From: Helicobacter mehlei
Lineage (GTDB): Bacteria; Campylobacterota; Campylobacteria; Campylobacterales; Helicobacteraceae
DNA length: 61,423 bases
Direction of reading: 5' to 3'
NCBI RefSeq assembly: GCF_003660265.1
Contig: NZ_QXQP01000009.1
Location: 1-61,423, forward strand
This document shows positions 9,014 through 16,725 of this stretch, piece after piece (the first letter of the stretch is position 1; each line of letters opens with the position of its first letter). The notes under the pieces are model-generated. The model worked only from the letters and a program-made list of their open reading frames with translations. It did not search any database and was not told the origin of the DNA. The position numbers and the translations under genes were made by a program.

Positions 9014-9679
9014 ATGCGTTTTAGCAAACTTGAAAGGCGTAACATCCAAACTCTAAAAGACCCCCACTTTTCTAAAGAAAGTTTTCGGGCAGCATGCAAG
9101 AGGGTATGGCGTGCTCAGAACGCATGGGACATTAGGGATCACAAGATCGTGGCGCGTTTAAAAGCGATTTTAACCGCAATTAAAGCCCGCCATATCTTAA
9201 TCTACTCTCCCATGCCAAGAGAAGCTGATATTAGGGCCTTGATCAAATGGTTGCGCCCTAAAGCAAAATTGTTAGTGCCCATCACCCAAGCACAGGGTTT
9301 GAAAATTGCACCCTACCGCCTGCCCTTGCAAAAAAATGCTTACCAAATTTTAGAGCCATGCCTCTCAAGTTTAGCGACCCGGACTTTAGATGTGGTGCTT
9401 GTACCTATTTTGGGCTTAGAGGGGGCTTATCGGCGTATTGGTTTTGGCAAAGGCTTTTACGATCGCTTTTTTGCCACTCTCAAAACACGCCCCTACACGA
9501 TTTTTATCAGCAGAAAACTCCTCTACACACCCCAACTCTTAGGGCAAGCCCATGACATTTCTGCCTCTTTATGTGTGGATCAAAACCATCTATACCAACC
9601 TAAAAACAAAATCAAAAGGAAATCCCATGACAAATATATTTTTAAACACGCTGTCCTTATGCGTCCTCACGGGTGCTAG
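9014..9679 (+). CDS. 5-formyltetrahydrofolate cyclo-ligase
   Basis: ATP-dependent conversion of 5-formyl-THF to 5,10-methenyl-THF in folate metabolism. The family core is clear: YSPMPREADIRALI around residues 62-75 and the signature VPILGLEGAYRRIGFGKGFYDRF near 130-152. The ATG at 9014 follows a G-rich stretch. The last residues look unlike the family, and the frame overlaps rny by 53 nt, unusually long for this window; the true C-terminus may be shorter, or a base may be missing before it. Confidence 0.82.
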   Translation: MRFSKLERRNIQTLKDPHFSKESFRAACKRVWRAQNAWDIRDHKIVARLKAILTAIKARHILIYSPMPREADIRALIKWLRPKAKLLVPITQAQGLKIAPYRLPLQKNAYQILEPCLSSLATRTLDVVLVPILGLEGAYRRIGFGKGFYDRFFATLKTRPYTIFISRKLLYTPQLLGQAHDISASLCVDQNHLYQPKNKIKRKSHDKYIFKHAVLMRPHGC

Positions 9680-11195
9680 TGTCTTTTGGCTGACTCGGCG
9701 TTTTTTGGGCACCCAACGCCAAAGTATCCTCAAGCAGGCAAAAGCTAAGGCCGATATGTTGCTTTATCAAGCCCAAGTGCTCTACCAAACTAAAGAGGTC
9801 GAGTCCCAAACCTTGATCCAGCAACTCCAACAAGAATATGCCCGCCAAGTGCAAGAAAATGCCCAAGATTACCAAAACAAATTGGACGCGCTCAAATCCT
9901 ATGAAAACCAGCAAAAAAAGCAATGGAATCTCCAAAACCAACAGCTTAACCAAACTAAACAAGAGCTCCAAGCCTTCCAACAAGAACTCCAAAGAGAAAA
10001 ATACACCCAAGAACAAATTTCTCAAGAATGCGCCAAACTCAAACAAGAAGCCTTAAACGCCCTCATGGAATGTGCAGGTTATACCAAAGAGGAGGCTCAA
10101 GAGATCGTGTTGCGCCGTCTGGAAGAGGATTTGATCTTGCAAAAAAGTGCCTTAATCCGCCGGTATGAAAAACAAGCCAAAAAAGAAGCCAAAGAGCGCG
10201 CGCATTTTATCATCGCCCAAGCCACCGCACGCTTTGCTAGCAGTTTTGCGATGGAGAATTTAACCAGCGTGGTTGCTTTGCCCGATAGTGACTTTATTGG
10301 GCGCATCATTGGCAAAGAAGGCAAAAACATCGACACCTTCAAACGCATTAGTGGCGTGGAAGTGATCATTGATGAAGATTCTAAAACCATCACTTTGAGC
10401 TGCTTTAATCTGTATCGGCGTGAGATCGCTACAAGGACTTTAGAGCAGTTGATTCAAGATGGGCGTATCCAGCCTGCCCGCATTGAGATGGTCTATAAAC
10501 GTGTGGAAGCAGGCATGGAGGAGGCAATTTTGCAAGAAGCTGAGGAAGTGATCCTAGATCTCAAGCTTGATTCGATGCCCGAAGAATTAAAACACCTGCT
10601 GGGGCGTATGCGTTACCGCACCAGTTATGGGCAAAATGCCTTGATCCACTCTATAGAGGTTGCTATTTTGGCTGGGACTATCACCGAGCAACTGGGGGGG
10701 GATTGCAAATTAGCCAGACGCGCGGGGATTTTGCATGACATTGGTAAAGCCTTGACACCCGAACATGGGGGCGATCATGTGGAATTGGGTGCTGAGGTGT
10801 GTAGACGGCATAACGAACACCCCGTTGTGCTCAATGCCATTTTTGCCCACCACGATCGCGAGGAGATCAAGAGCATTGAATGTGCAGCCGTGTGTGCGGC
10901 CGATGCGCTCTCTGCTAGCCGCCCGGGAGCTAGACGCAAAGAATCAGAGAACTTCTTAAACCGCATGCAGGATTTGGAGCGCATTGCCAGCCAAAAAAGC
11001 GGTGTGGAAAAGGTCTTTGCCATGGATGCGGGGCGTGAAGTGCGCGTCATTGTGTGCCCAGAAACCATCAACGATGCCAAAATCCCCCTTTTAGCCCGGG
11101 ATATTGCTAAAGAAATCCAAAACAATTTGCAATATCCCGGTGAGGTGGTGGTGCATGTGATTCGAGAAAGGCATGCCAAAGCAGTGGCACGTTAA
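9627..11195 (+). CDS. rny: ribonuclease Y
   Basis: Membrane-anchored endoribonuclease that starts bulk mRNA decay. 522 residues: N-terminal transmembrane segment, a long Gln/Glu/Lys-rich coiled coil (to about residue 200), a KH domain with [15 protein letters not shown], then an HD phosphohydrolase domain with [18 protein letters not shown]. Start at ATG 9627 follows AAAGGA at 9615-9620; the open frame further upstream is overlap with the previous gene. Confidence 0.95.
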   Translation: MTNIFLNTLSLCVLTGASVFWLTRRFLGTQRQSILKQAKAKADMLLYQAQVLYQTKEVESQTLIQQLQQEYARQVQENAQDYQNKLDALKSYENQQKKQWNLQNQQLNQTKQELQAFQQELQREKYTQEQISQECAKLKQEALNALMECAGYTKEEAQEIVLRRLEEDLILQKSALIRRYEKQAKKEAKERAHFIIAQATARFASSFAMENLTSVVALPDSDFIGRIIGKEGKNIDTFKRISGVEVIIDEDSKTITLSCFNLYRREIATRTLEQLIQDGRIQPARIEMVYKRVEAGMEEAILQEAEEVILDLKLDSMPEELKHLLGRMRYRTSYGQNALIHSIEVAILAGTITEQLGGDCKLARRAGILHDIGKALTPEHGGDHVELGAEVCRRHNEHPVVLNAIFAHHDREEIKSIECAAVCAADALSASRPGARRKESENFLNRMQDLERIASQKSGVEKVFAMDAGREVRVIVCPETINDAKIPLLARDIAKEIQNNLQYPGEVVVHVIRERHAKAVAR

Positions 11196-11253
11196 ACTTA
11201 GTCTTGCTAGAAATGCGAGGCTATGGGCCTTAATTTTGTTTGAAAGGGGCAGG

Positions 11254-12930
11254 GTGAATTTGGGAACTAAGATTTTAGGGAACATTTTGTTGTTCCTAGT
11301 CATTATGGGCGTGGTTATAGTCGTGGTGGCAGACTACAAGCAACACAACTTGGTTAAAAATCTTGTGAAGGTTATGCAAGAAGATGGAATCGCAAAAAAA
11401 GAAGCTTCTTTGCGCTACATGTACGAACTTATTGAAGAGGGGATTAAACACTATTACCGCATCCAACCCAAAGAGGAGGCGTTAAAATCCACTCTAAGCT
11501 ATTTAAAAGACATCAATGATGATCGGAGCATTGTCTATATCGTGGCGGTGGATAGGGAAGGGAGAGTGCTCTTTGATCCGGTCAATCCAAGCACAGTGGG
11601 TAAGATTGGGTTGGATTTGACGAGTGTAGATGGTGTGCGGTATGTCAAAAGTTTTGTGGAGGAAGCCAATAAGGGAGGTGGGTTCATCCACTATAAAATG
11701 CCTAAAGTGGCCGGGGGCGTGCCCGAGCCCAAGGTAGCTTATAGCCATTATGATTCCACCAGTGGCATGATTCTTGTCACCACTTCTTATTACAGCGATA
11801 TTTTGAAAGAATTTGATGTGCTAGAGAAGCAATCACGAAAAGAAGTTTTGGCTAACTCACGGGTTTTGATGCAGTGGATTGGGGGCGTGGTGGCTTTTTT
11901 GATTCTCGTCTCCACGATCCTTATGCGTGTAACGGTTGTGAGGCAATTGAACAATCTAGTTACTAAAATACACAATTTTGGGCAGGGGGATAAGGATTTG
12001 ACCAAGCGCATTGAGGTTAATAACCGCAAGGATGAGATCGGGCAAGCCGGGCTTGGAATCAACACCTTTGTAGAAAATATCCAAGCTTTTGTGAAAAGCA
12101 TGAAAAATAATAGCGTGAATAACAAAGCCCTAGCCGATCAGCTCAATAATGTGATCACCAGTAGCCATGTCAGCATGAAGGAAAATGCCAGCATGATCAA
12201 TGCCTTGCATTTGCAATCCAATGAGCTATCTTCTGGCGTGCTCCAGTCTGTGCAAGAGGCTAAGGGGGTGGGGGATAAATTGTTGCAAACCCAACAAGCT
12301 ATCCAGCAATCCAATGAATCCCTAGCCGCCATGCTAGCGCATATTCTAGAGGCGGCCAAGACAGAGGAGGAGTTAGCCACCAAAGTGGAACATTTGAGCA
12401 AAAATGCCGATAGCGTGAAAAATATTTTGCATATCATTAACGACATTGCCGATCAGACCAATTTATTAGCCTTGAATGCCGCCATCGAAGCCGCCCGTGC
12501 GGGCGAGCATGGCAGAGGCTTTGCCGTGGTGGCTGATGAGGTGCGCAATTTGGCAGGTAGAACCCAAAAGAGTCTAGCAGAGATCAATTCCACCATCGGG
12601 CTTATCGTGCAAGAGATCAATGATGTGAGCACCCAGATGAACTTAAATTCTAAAAAGATCGAGGAATTGAGTGTCGGGAGCTTGGAAGTGCAGGAGAAAT
12701 TTAAGAATATGAGCGCAGATGTGGGCGTGGTGGTGCAAAACACCCATGATTTTATCGCTAACTACACACAAACCGGGCAGAGCATTAAGGATATGGCAGG
12801 CAAGCTCACCCAAGTGGAGAACACCACGCATAAAACCCTCAACGATGCCACGCAAATTGCCAATTTGGCAAATTCCTTACACACCTCCACCACAGACTTA
12901 GATGCCGACATCAACCAGTTTAAAACTTAA
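11254..12930 (+). CDS. methyl-accepting chemotaxis protein with a Cache sensor
   Basis: Transmembrane chemoreceptor signalling to CheA/CheW. 558 residues from a GTG at 11254 preceded by GAAAGGGG. Order: TM1 (7-26), periplasmic single-Cache-like domain (about 30-190; [20 protein letters not shown]), TM2 (about 205-226), HAMP, then the coiled-coil hairpin with the conserved tip [20 protein letters not shown] near 395-415. No CheW-binding pentapeptide is evident at the C-terminus. The ligand cannot be deduced. It ends convergently with the restriction-gene fragment (4-nt overlap). Confidence 0.92.
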   Translation: MNLGTKILGNILLFLVIMGVVIVVVADYKQHNLVKNLVKVMQEDGIAKKEASLRYMYELIEEGIKHYYRIQPKEEALKSTLSYLKDINDDRSIVYIVAVDREGRVLFDPVNPSTVGKIGLDLTSVDGVRYVKSFVEEANKGGGFIHYKMPKVAGGVPEPKVAYSHYDSTSGMILVTTSYYSDILKEFDVLEKQSRKEVLANSRVLMQWIGGVVAFLILVSTILMRVTVVRQLNNLVTKIHNFGQGDKDLTKRIEVNNRKDEIGQAGLGINTFVENIQAFVKSMKNNSVNNKALADQLNNVITSSHVSMKENASMINALHLQSNELSSGVLQSVQEAKGVGDKLLQTQQAIQQSNESLAAMLAHILEAAKTEEELATKVEHLSKNADSVKNILHIINDIADQTNLLALNAAIEAARAGEHGRGFAVVADEVRNLAGRTQKSLAEINSTIGLIVQEINDVSTQMNLNSKKIEELSVGSLEVQEKFKNMSADVGVVVQNTHDFIANYTQTGQSIKDMAGKLTQVENTTHKTLNDATQIANLANSLHTSTTDLDADINQFKT

Positions 12931-13772
12931 AGGTCTTCTCTTAAAAAGCCATAAGCCCAAACTTTGGGCTGGATTTGCTTAGCTAGGGCGTTGAGCGTGT
13001 CTTTGAGGGTGGCATAGAGGGTTTTATAGTGCTCATCTTTGGATTTGCTAGGGGGGTTAAGCACGCCCCTAGCATTGCGCCCGCTGAAAAATTCCTTGAT
13101 GTCATAGAGTCCGGCATTGGGGTTATAATTTTGGGTGTGCCCGGCTTGGTGGTGGTAATAGGCATACAGAGCCTGCCCGGCTTGCAAGACCTCTTGGGCT
13201 AATGGGCTAAAGATGAGAGGTGTGGGGGTGCTAAAAAGGTGGCTCTTCTTGCCTTTTAGAAAGTCTAGGAGCGCATGGCTTTTATAGGCAGCTTTGGCAT
13301 TAATGGAGGTTTCGCTAAAGGGGATGAAATGGTTATCCCCATGCACACAAGAGATGCGGTTTTGGGTGTGCAAAAGCATGAAAGCCAGGCAATCATGTAA
13401 AAATTCCAAATCATGTTGCCATGTATCATTATAGGGGGCGTAGAATTGATCGCGATCGTTGATCCAAGTGGGTTTAATGCAAAGCCGCACGGCAAAATAG
13501 ACAGACATGGGGAGGAGGTTTTGAGCGCTCACACAAGTAAAAAGGTGTTTTTTAATGTCATTGGGGCTTAGGGTGTTGTCAAGATTTACCGTATTATTGT
13601 GTTGTATGTCTGAGCCTGCCATTTTCATATAGGCTAAGGTGTCGCCCTTTTTGTCATAAAAGCCCCGCAACCACTCTATAATGCTTTTGGTGCGATCCAA
13701 ATGCGCTCCAAACCCCTTCACCCCCAAAAAATTCCCCGCCAAATCGTAAATGTCTAAGAAAATGGGTTGCAT
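12927..13772 (-). pseudogene. C-terminal fragment of the type IIG-like restriction-methylation gene
   Basis: 281 codons whose start (IFLDIYDLAGNFLGVKGFG) reads like the direct continuation of the upstream methyltransferase, which ends abruptly at 14049. In such enzymes this region follows the catalytic domain and includes the target-recognition part. The ATG at 13772 is immediately preceded by an in-frame TGA and has no good ribosome binding site. I see it as the 3' half of a gene split by the 13773-14048 segment. It could still act as a separate subunit if translated. Confidence 0.65.
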
Positions 13773-13818
13773 TCAAGTCTCTTAAAGTGAGGATACGGAA
13801 TAATAGTGCCAGTGTTTA

Positions 13819-13836
13819 GGGCGGGCAAACCCGCCC
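13819..13836. other. GC-rich hairpin after the 19-codon ORF
   Basis: Perfect 7-bp stem GGGCGGG/CCCGCCC with a four-base loop. No T-run follows on either strand, so it looks more like a stabilising structure of a small mRNA or antisense RNA than an ordinary terminator. The bases just beyond it on the minus strand can pair back to the ORF. Confidence 0.6.
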
Positions 13837-13844
13837 CAAGTGAT

Positions 13845-13904
13845 CTAGTTAAGCTGTGAGACCAACACTGCCAAGATCACTAGCACTATTACCAATCTTT
13901 GCAT
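13845..13904 (-). CDS. 19-residue hydrophobic peptide, Ibs-like type I toxin candidate
   Basis: ATG at 13904 to TAG at 13845 encodes MQRLVIVLVILAVLVSQLN. Length and pattern (a basic N-terminus, then an unbroken Val/Ile/Leu run) closely resemble the E. coli Ibs toxins (RLVI-x-L core, 19 residues), which insert in the inner membrane and are silenced by antisense Sib RNA. AAAGGAAG lies seven bases before the ATG, inside a hairpin (GGTGGC/GCCACC, 13905-13910 with 13925-13930; inner TCC/GGA pairing on the site itself). A real toxin is inference; no antisense promoter is obvious. Confidence 0.5.
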   Translation of the reverse strand: MQRLVIVLVILAVLVSQLN

Positions 13905-14239
13905 GGTGGCTTCCTTTCTGGAGTGCCACCCTCTGCACCCCCAACCCCAAATAAGCAAGACGCTTACAAGTGCTCCAAATGTGGTCTAAAAGAAAGCCGC
14001 CATGTCCTTAATGAGATTGTAGCGATCTTTTTCTTAGGGGGTTTTAAATTAGCCCCCCAAATCCCACACCAAAAACCCAATAGGAAAACTCCCCTTGACA
14101 TTATCAAAACTAGAGGCTGGGACCATAAAGCCCCCCAAAAAACGCGCCTTAAAATGTTGCCGAAAAGTTTTGAAATTAGAGGAATTGAGGTATTTGAGTG
14201 TGGAGAAACTGGCTAAGATGGGACCATGGATTTTAAGGG

Positions 14240-14247
14240 GGGATTTA
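14240..14247. repeat. 8-bp direct repeat, left edge of the aapA/isoA insert
   Basis: GGGATTTA occurs here and at 14426-14433. The copies are 186 bp apart (62 codons), so removing one copy plus the module restores the methyltransferase frame. The left copy lies next to the aapA -10 box, the right copy just after the aapA terminator. Confidence 0.7.
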
Positions 14248-14248
14248 G

Positions 14249-14254
14249 TAGAAT
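14249..14254 (+). promoter_or_regulatory. -10 box (TAGAAT) for aapA
   Basis: TAGAAT begins two bases after the left direct repeat. Transcription would begin near 14261, at the foot of a 5' stem-loop (14260-14265 with 14272-14277), leaving a leader of about 40 bases before the aapA ATG. Confidence 0.55.
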
Positions 14255-14259
14255 CAGTG

Positions 14260-14327
14260 TGCCCCTGTAAGGGGGCAACATCCCAATTTAAGGAGCCAGC
14301 CATGGCTAAACATGGTAAGGGCTCTGA
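14260..14327 (-). ncRNA. isoA: IsoA-like antisense RNA (approximate ends)
   Basis: A perfect TATAAT on the minus strand (14334-14339) lies inside the aapA ORF and would start an RNA near 14327. That RNA runs over the aapA start codon and ribosome binding site towards the 5' stem-loop at 14260-14277, which may also end it. This is the published arrangement of H. pylori AapA/IsoA modules, where IsoA blocks toxin translation. Ends are estimated from promoter and hairpin only. Confidence 0.65.
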
Positions 14328-14391
14328 ACGCGTATTATACATTAAGCTCTCTTTTTTAGGGCTTAAATTTGTGTGGTATAGTCCTTCATAA
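14302..14391 (+). CDS. aapA: AapA-family type I toxin peptide
   Basis: 29-residue peptide starting MAKHGK and containing LYIKLSFLGLK. It shares the KHGK N-terminus and the LY-x-K-x-SFLG-x-K core with H. pylori AapA1, a membrane-acting toxin. AAGGAG at 14290-14295 precedes the ATG with good spacing. It lies antisense inside the methyltransferase gene with its own -10 box, its own terminator and an opposing IsoA promoter, all between two 8-bp direct repeats. Family assignment rests on remembered sequence, not a search, but the pattern is distinctive. Confidence 0.85.
   Translation: MAKHGKGSERVLYIKLSFLGLKFVWYSPS
14334..14339 (-). promoter_or_regulatory. -10 box (TATAAT) for the IsoA-like antisense RNA
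   Basis: TGTATAAT on the minus strand, inside the aapA coding region; a perfect -10 box preceded by TG. Its place, firing towards the toxin start codon, matches known isoA promoters. Confidence 0.7.
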
Positions 14392-14421
14392 GAGCTCTCC
14401 CCCGCAAGGGGGGCTTCTTTT
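14390..14421 (+). terminator. aapA rho-independent terminator
   Basis: Begins at the aapA stop. CCCCC (14399-14403), GCAA tetraloop and GGGGG (14408-14412) form the top of a stem that extends with AGC/GCT and AAG/CTT around small bulges, followed by a TTCTTTT tract. The right direct repeat follows five bases later. Confidence 0.7.
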
Positions 14422-14425
14422 GGTT

Positions 14426-14433
14426 GGGATTTA
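14426..14433. repeat. 8-bp direct repeat, right edge of the aapA/isoA insert
   Basis: Second copy of GGGATTTA; see the left copy at 14240-14247. Resembles a target-site duplication or a recombination footprint. Confidence 0.7.
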
Positions 14434-15838
14434 ACAGGGGCAATCTCTTTAATAATCCGCATGAAAAATTGGGCGAATAATTCGTTTTTTGCCCTGCCTA
14501 ATTCTCTAGCATATGTCTTAGCAATGGGCGAATTAGCCACGCCCCCTTTATTCTTGCCCGTTTGGGTGATTTGGGTCTTGCTCCCCGCTTCGGCATAGGG
14601 GGGGTTGATGTAAATGATGAGTTTGGCGCGTTTATTGGGGTCTTTTAAAATGGCTTGTAGTGGGTCTGGGAGCTTGTCAAACGAGTCGTTTAAAAAGTCA
14701 AATTGGAAAATGTGATTTTCTAAGATGGGGAGTTGTTTGTTTGCTGTCCTTTGTTTTAAAATCCCCACATCGTTTTGATCTAGAGTGCTCGCATAAATGC
14801 GCTCGGGCCGACTCAAGCCCAAGAGCAAATTACCCGTGCCAGCGGCTAAATCCCAAATGTAATATTCCTCTTGAAAATGCGCCCCCAAGCACGCCCGCAA
14901 ATATTCTTGCGATTTTTCCACCCAAATTTTGGGGGTGAAAAACGCCCCCTTGCGCTCTCTAACATCAAGGGGCACTAAGAGATCGCGTCTCTCTAGGATA
15001 TGATCCCAAAACTCTTGTGCGGGTGGGCGTTTATAAACGCTCCAAAACTCTTTGTGGGCTTGCTGGTTGTCCTTAAAGCCCGTGCTATTGGAGTTAAAAA
15101 ACCCGGCTAGGTCTTGGATTTTGTTAAAAGAATAATGATCTTTCTTTAAAAGCGTGTTGAGGTCTAGCAAGGTGTTATTCTCTGCGCTCAATAAATCGGC
15201 CAGATAAAAATCTGTATCTAAAATATCCCCCGCCTTTTTCCAATCAATGCTGATACTGGGCTTGACACTCTCTAGCCACTTGTGATAGACATGCACGAAG
15301 TTATTCGTGTCAATGGGGATTTGCTCCAAAGGGGTATGGGCTAGGTTTTTAACAAATTCTGTGAGCTCTTTTTCTTGGGTGGCAAATTGGAAGCAAAGGG
15401 GCTTGAAGAAATCTTGAAAAAGTTGGTGGCATTGCAAAAACTCGGGGCTGTTGTGGTTGCTGGGCGTGGTGTTGAAATTGATGTCTTGGTAAAAAAGGGC
15501 GGTCATATCCGAGTTATAACGCACAAAGGCAAAGTTATAAGCGTCAAAAACCCCCAAGTAAAGCGGGGTTTCATGCGTGAAAAATCGGTTTTTGCCAATG
15601 GTTAAGAGCAATTGCGTGAAAGACTTTTGCAGATCGCTTTTGCCTTTCTTGCCCTCCGCCCAAATCAGGGGGATCAAGCCTTGTGGGTGTTTCTTGCTGA
15701 TCACAAAGTCGATCTTATGCGCGCTATAAACCAAACTTTTAAAATAGCGTTGGTAAAGTGCCGCTTTTAAGGGTTCTTCAGAGAGGGTTTGGAAATTGGG
15801 ATTTTGCATGCCCCATTGTAGCCAATCTTGGGCAATGG

Positions 15839-16723
15839 TTATGGATTTTTCAAAATGGCGTGGTGTTTTTCTAGTAGGTAAGCGGGGTTATAGCCCATTT
15901 TGGCTTGTCTTAAGCCCTCAATGCCCAAATCTTCCTCCCGATTGACCCATTCACAAGTGCTAAAGGCATGGGCTAAAAATTGTTGGTTGATCATCTGGTA
16001 AGCCCCGCGCACATGGGGGCTGGCTTTTTCAATGTGAATCAGTGCCATGTTTTCTTGGATTTTCTCCCCAAAACTCATCGCCACGATTTTGTCCCCAATT
16101 TTGATCACCCCCCCTTGCATAGCCAACTGGCCATAAACTTGCAGGGCTTCTAAGATGCCCCTATGTTCTTGGGCTAGCCCTAAGTCTTGGGGGTCATCTA
16201 GAGCATGCCATTCTTGCAAAACCTCCATGAGTGGGTCTATATTGTGGGGGCCAATGGGCTCAAAGCTAAAATGCGGGTAAGTTTTTAAAAACGCATTGAG
16301 GTGGTTTTTCTTTTTGTGGAATTTCTTGCCACTTAGGGCGATGAGCTCGGGCACGCTGTAGATGTAGTCAAAACGATCCCGCATGGGGGTAATCTCAAAG
16401 GCGTTAGGAAAAAATGCCTCTAACTGGGCCACATGTTGGCTTTGTAGGGCGCGCAACTCTAGGGGATGGGGGGCACGCTCGATCAAAGCTTGCAGGGCGG
16501 CTTTTTTATCCCCAAGCCCAATGGGGTAAAAATAAAAGGGCGTGCTGTCGGGGTATTTGGTAGCAATGATCAAGCAGTCATGGATTATGGCGTAGCTAAT
16601 TTCTCTGGCTTTGCGCCACAGATATAAATTATTAAAATGCACATCAGCCACCTCAAAGGCATCGCGGGCTAAAAAGCCATCAATTAGGGGTTTATTGGCA
16701 AGTTTAATGGGTTTAAAATCCAA
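15839..16723 (-). CDS. DUF2156 protein (GNAT-like, related to lysyl-phosphatidylglycerol synthases)
   Basis: 294 residues. The sequence fits DUF2156, the acyltransferase-like domain also found at the C-terminus of MprF: FKPIKLANKPLIDGFL at the start, YIYSVPELIALSGKKFHKKK in the middle and VNREEDLGIEGLRQAKMGYN near the end. The true substrate is unknown. I start at TTG 16723, eight bases after GGAG and right behind the stop of the lysA fusion gene; the longer open frame upstream overlaps that gene and has no family features. Confidence 0.75.
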   Translation of the reverse strand: MDFKPIKLANKPLIDGFLARDAFEVADVHFNNLYLWRKAREISYAIIHDCLIIATKYPDSTPFYFYPIGLGDKKAALQALIERAPHPLELRALQSQHVAQLEAFFPNAFEITPMRDRFDYIYSVPELIALSGKKFHKKKNHLNAFLKTYPHFSFEPIGPHNIDPLMEVLQEWHALDDPQDLGLAQEHRGILEALQVYGQLAMQGGVIKIGDKIVAMSFGEKIQENMALIHIEKASPHVRGAYQMINQQFLAHAFSTCEWVNREEDLGIEGLRQAKMGYNPAYLLEKHHAILKNP

Positions 16724-16725
16724 AT

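Larger units (their letters stand above)
13773..14048. other. intervening segment splitting the restriction gene; candidate toxin cassette
   Basis: 276 bases without methyltransferase-like coding. On the minus strand they hold a hairpin that traps a ribosome binding site, a 19-codon hydrophobic ORF, a GC-only hairpin and a 3' stretch complementary to the ORF. I saw no clear target-site duplication at the edges and no convincing -10 box close to the ORF. Confidence 0.5.
14049..15809 (-). pseudogene. type IIG-like restriction endonuclease-methyltransferase, 5' part, carrying an inserted aapA/isoA module
   Basis: 586 codons. The N-terminus has a PD-(D/E)xK-like pattern (D34, then E52-G-K54 in WAEGKKG), suggesting a nuclease. 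The adenine-methyltransferase core has motif I DLAAGTGNLLLGL near 321 and motif IV INPPYAEAG near 402. After RIIKEIAPVKS the frame passes for 62 codons through the antisense strand of an AapA/IsoA module without a stop, then returns to methyltransferase sequence (HGPILASFSTLKYL). It ends at TAA 14049 after FLVWDLGG, and its likely continuation restarts at 13772. A TACAAT lies only five bases before the ATG at 15809, so translation may be leaderless or start later. Activity is doubtful with both inserts. Confidence 0.75.

Noticed and set aside
9657-10046. Leucine-rich minus-strand frame inside rny
   Set aside because: Antisense shadow of the Gln/Glu/Lys coiled coil of RNase Y, which yields Leu/Phe codons on the other strand.
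14049-14062. G6 run at the end of the 5' restriction fragment as a phase-variation tract
   Set aside because: Too short to be a convincing contingency tract, and no single-base change joins it to the 3' fragment; removing one G only adds about 30 codons before a stop.
13899-14216. Plus-strand frame with a CxxC pattern (YKCSKCGLK) across the restriction-gene gap
   Set aside because: Spans both the toxin ORF antisense and methyltransferase antisense, has no ribosome binding site at its start, and only one CxxC.
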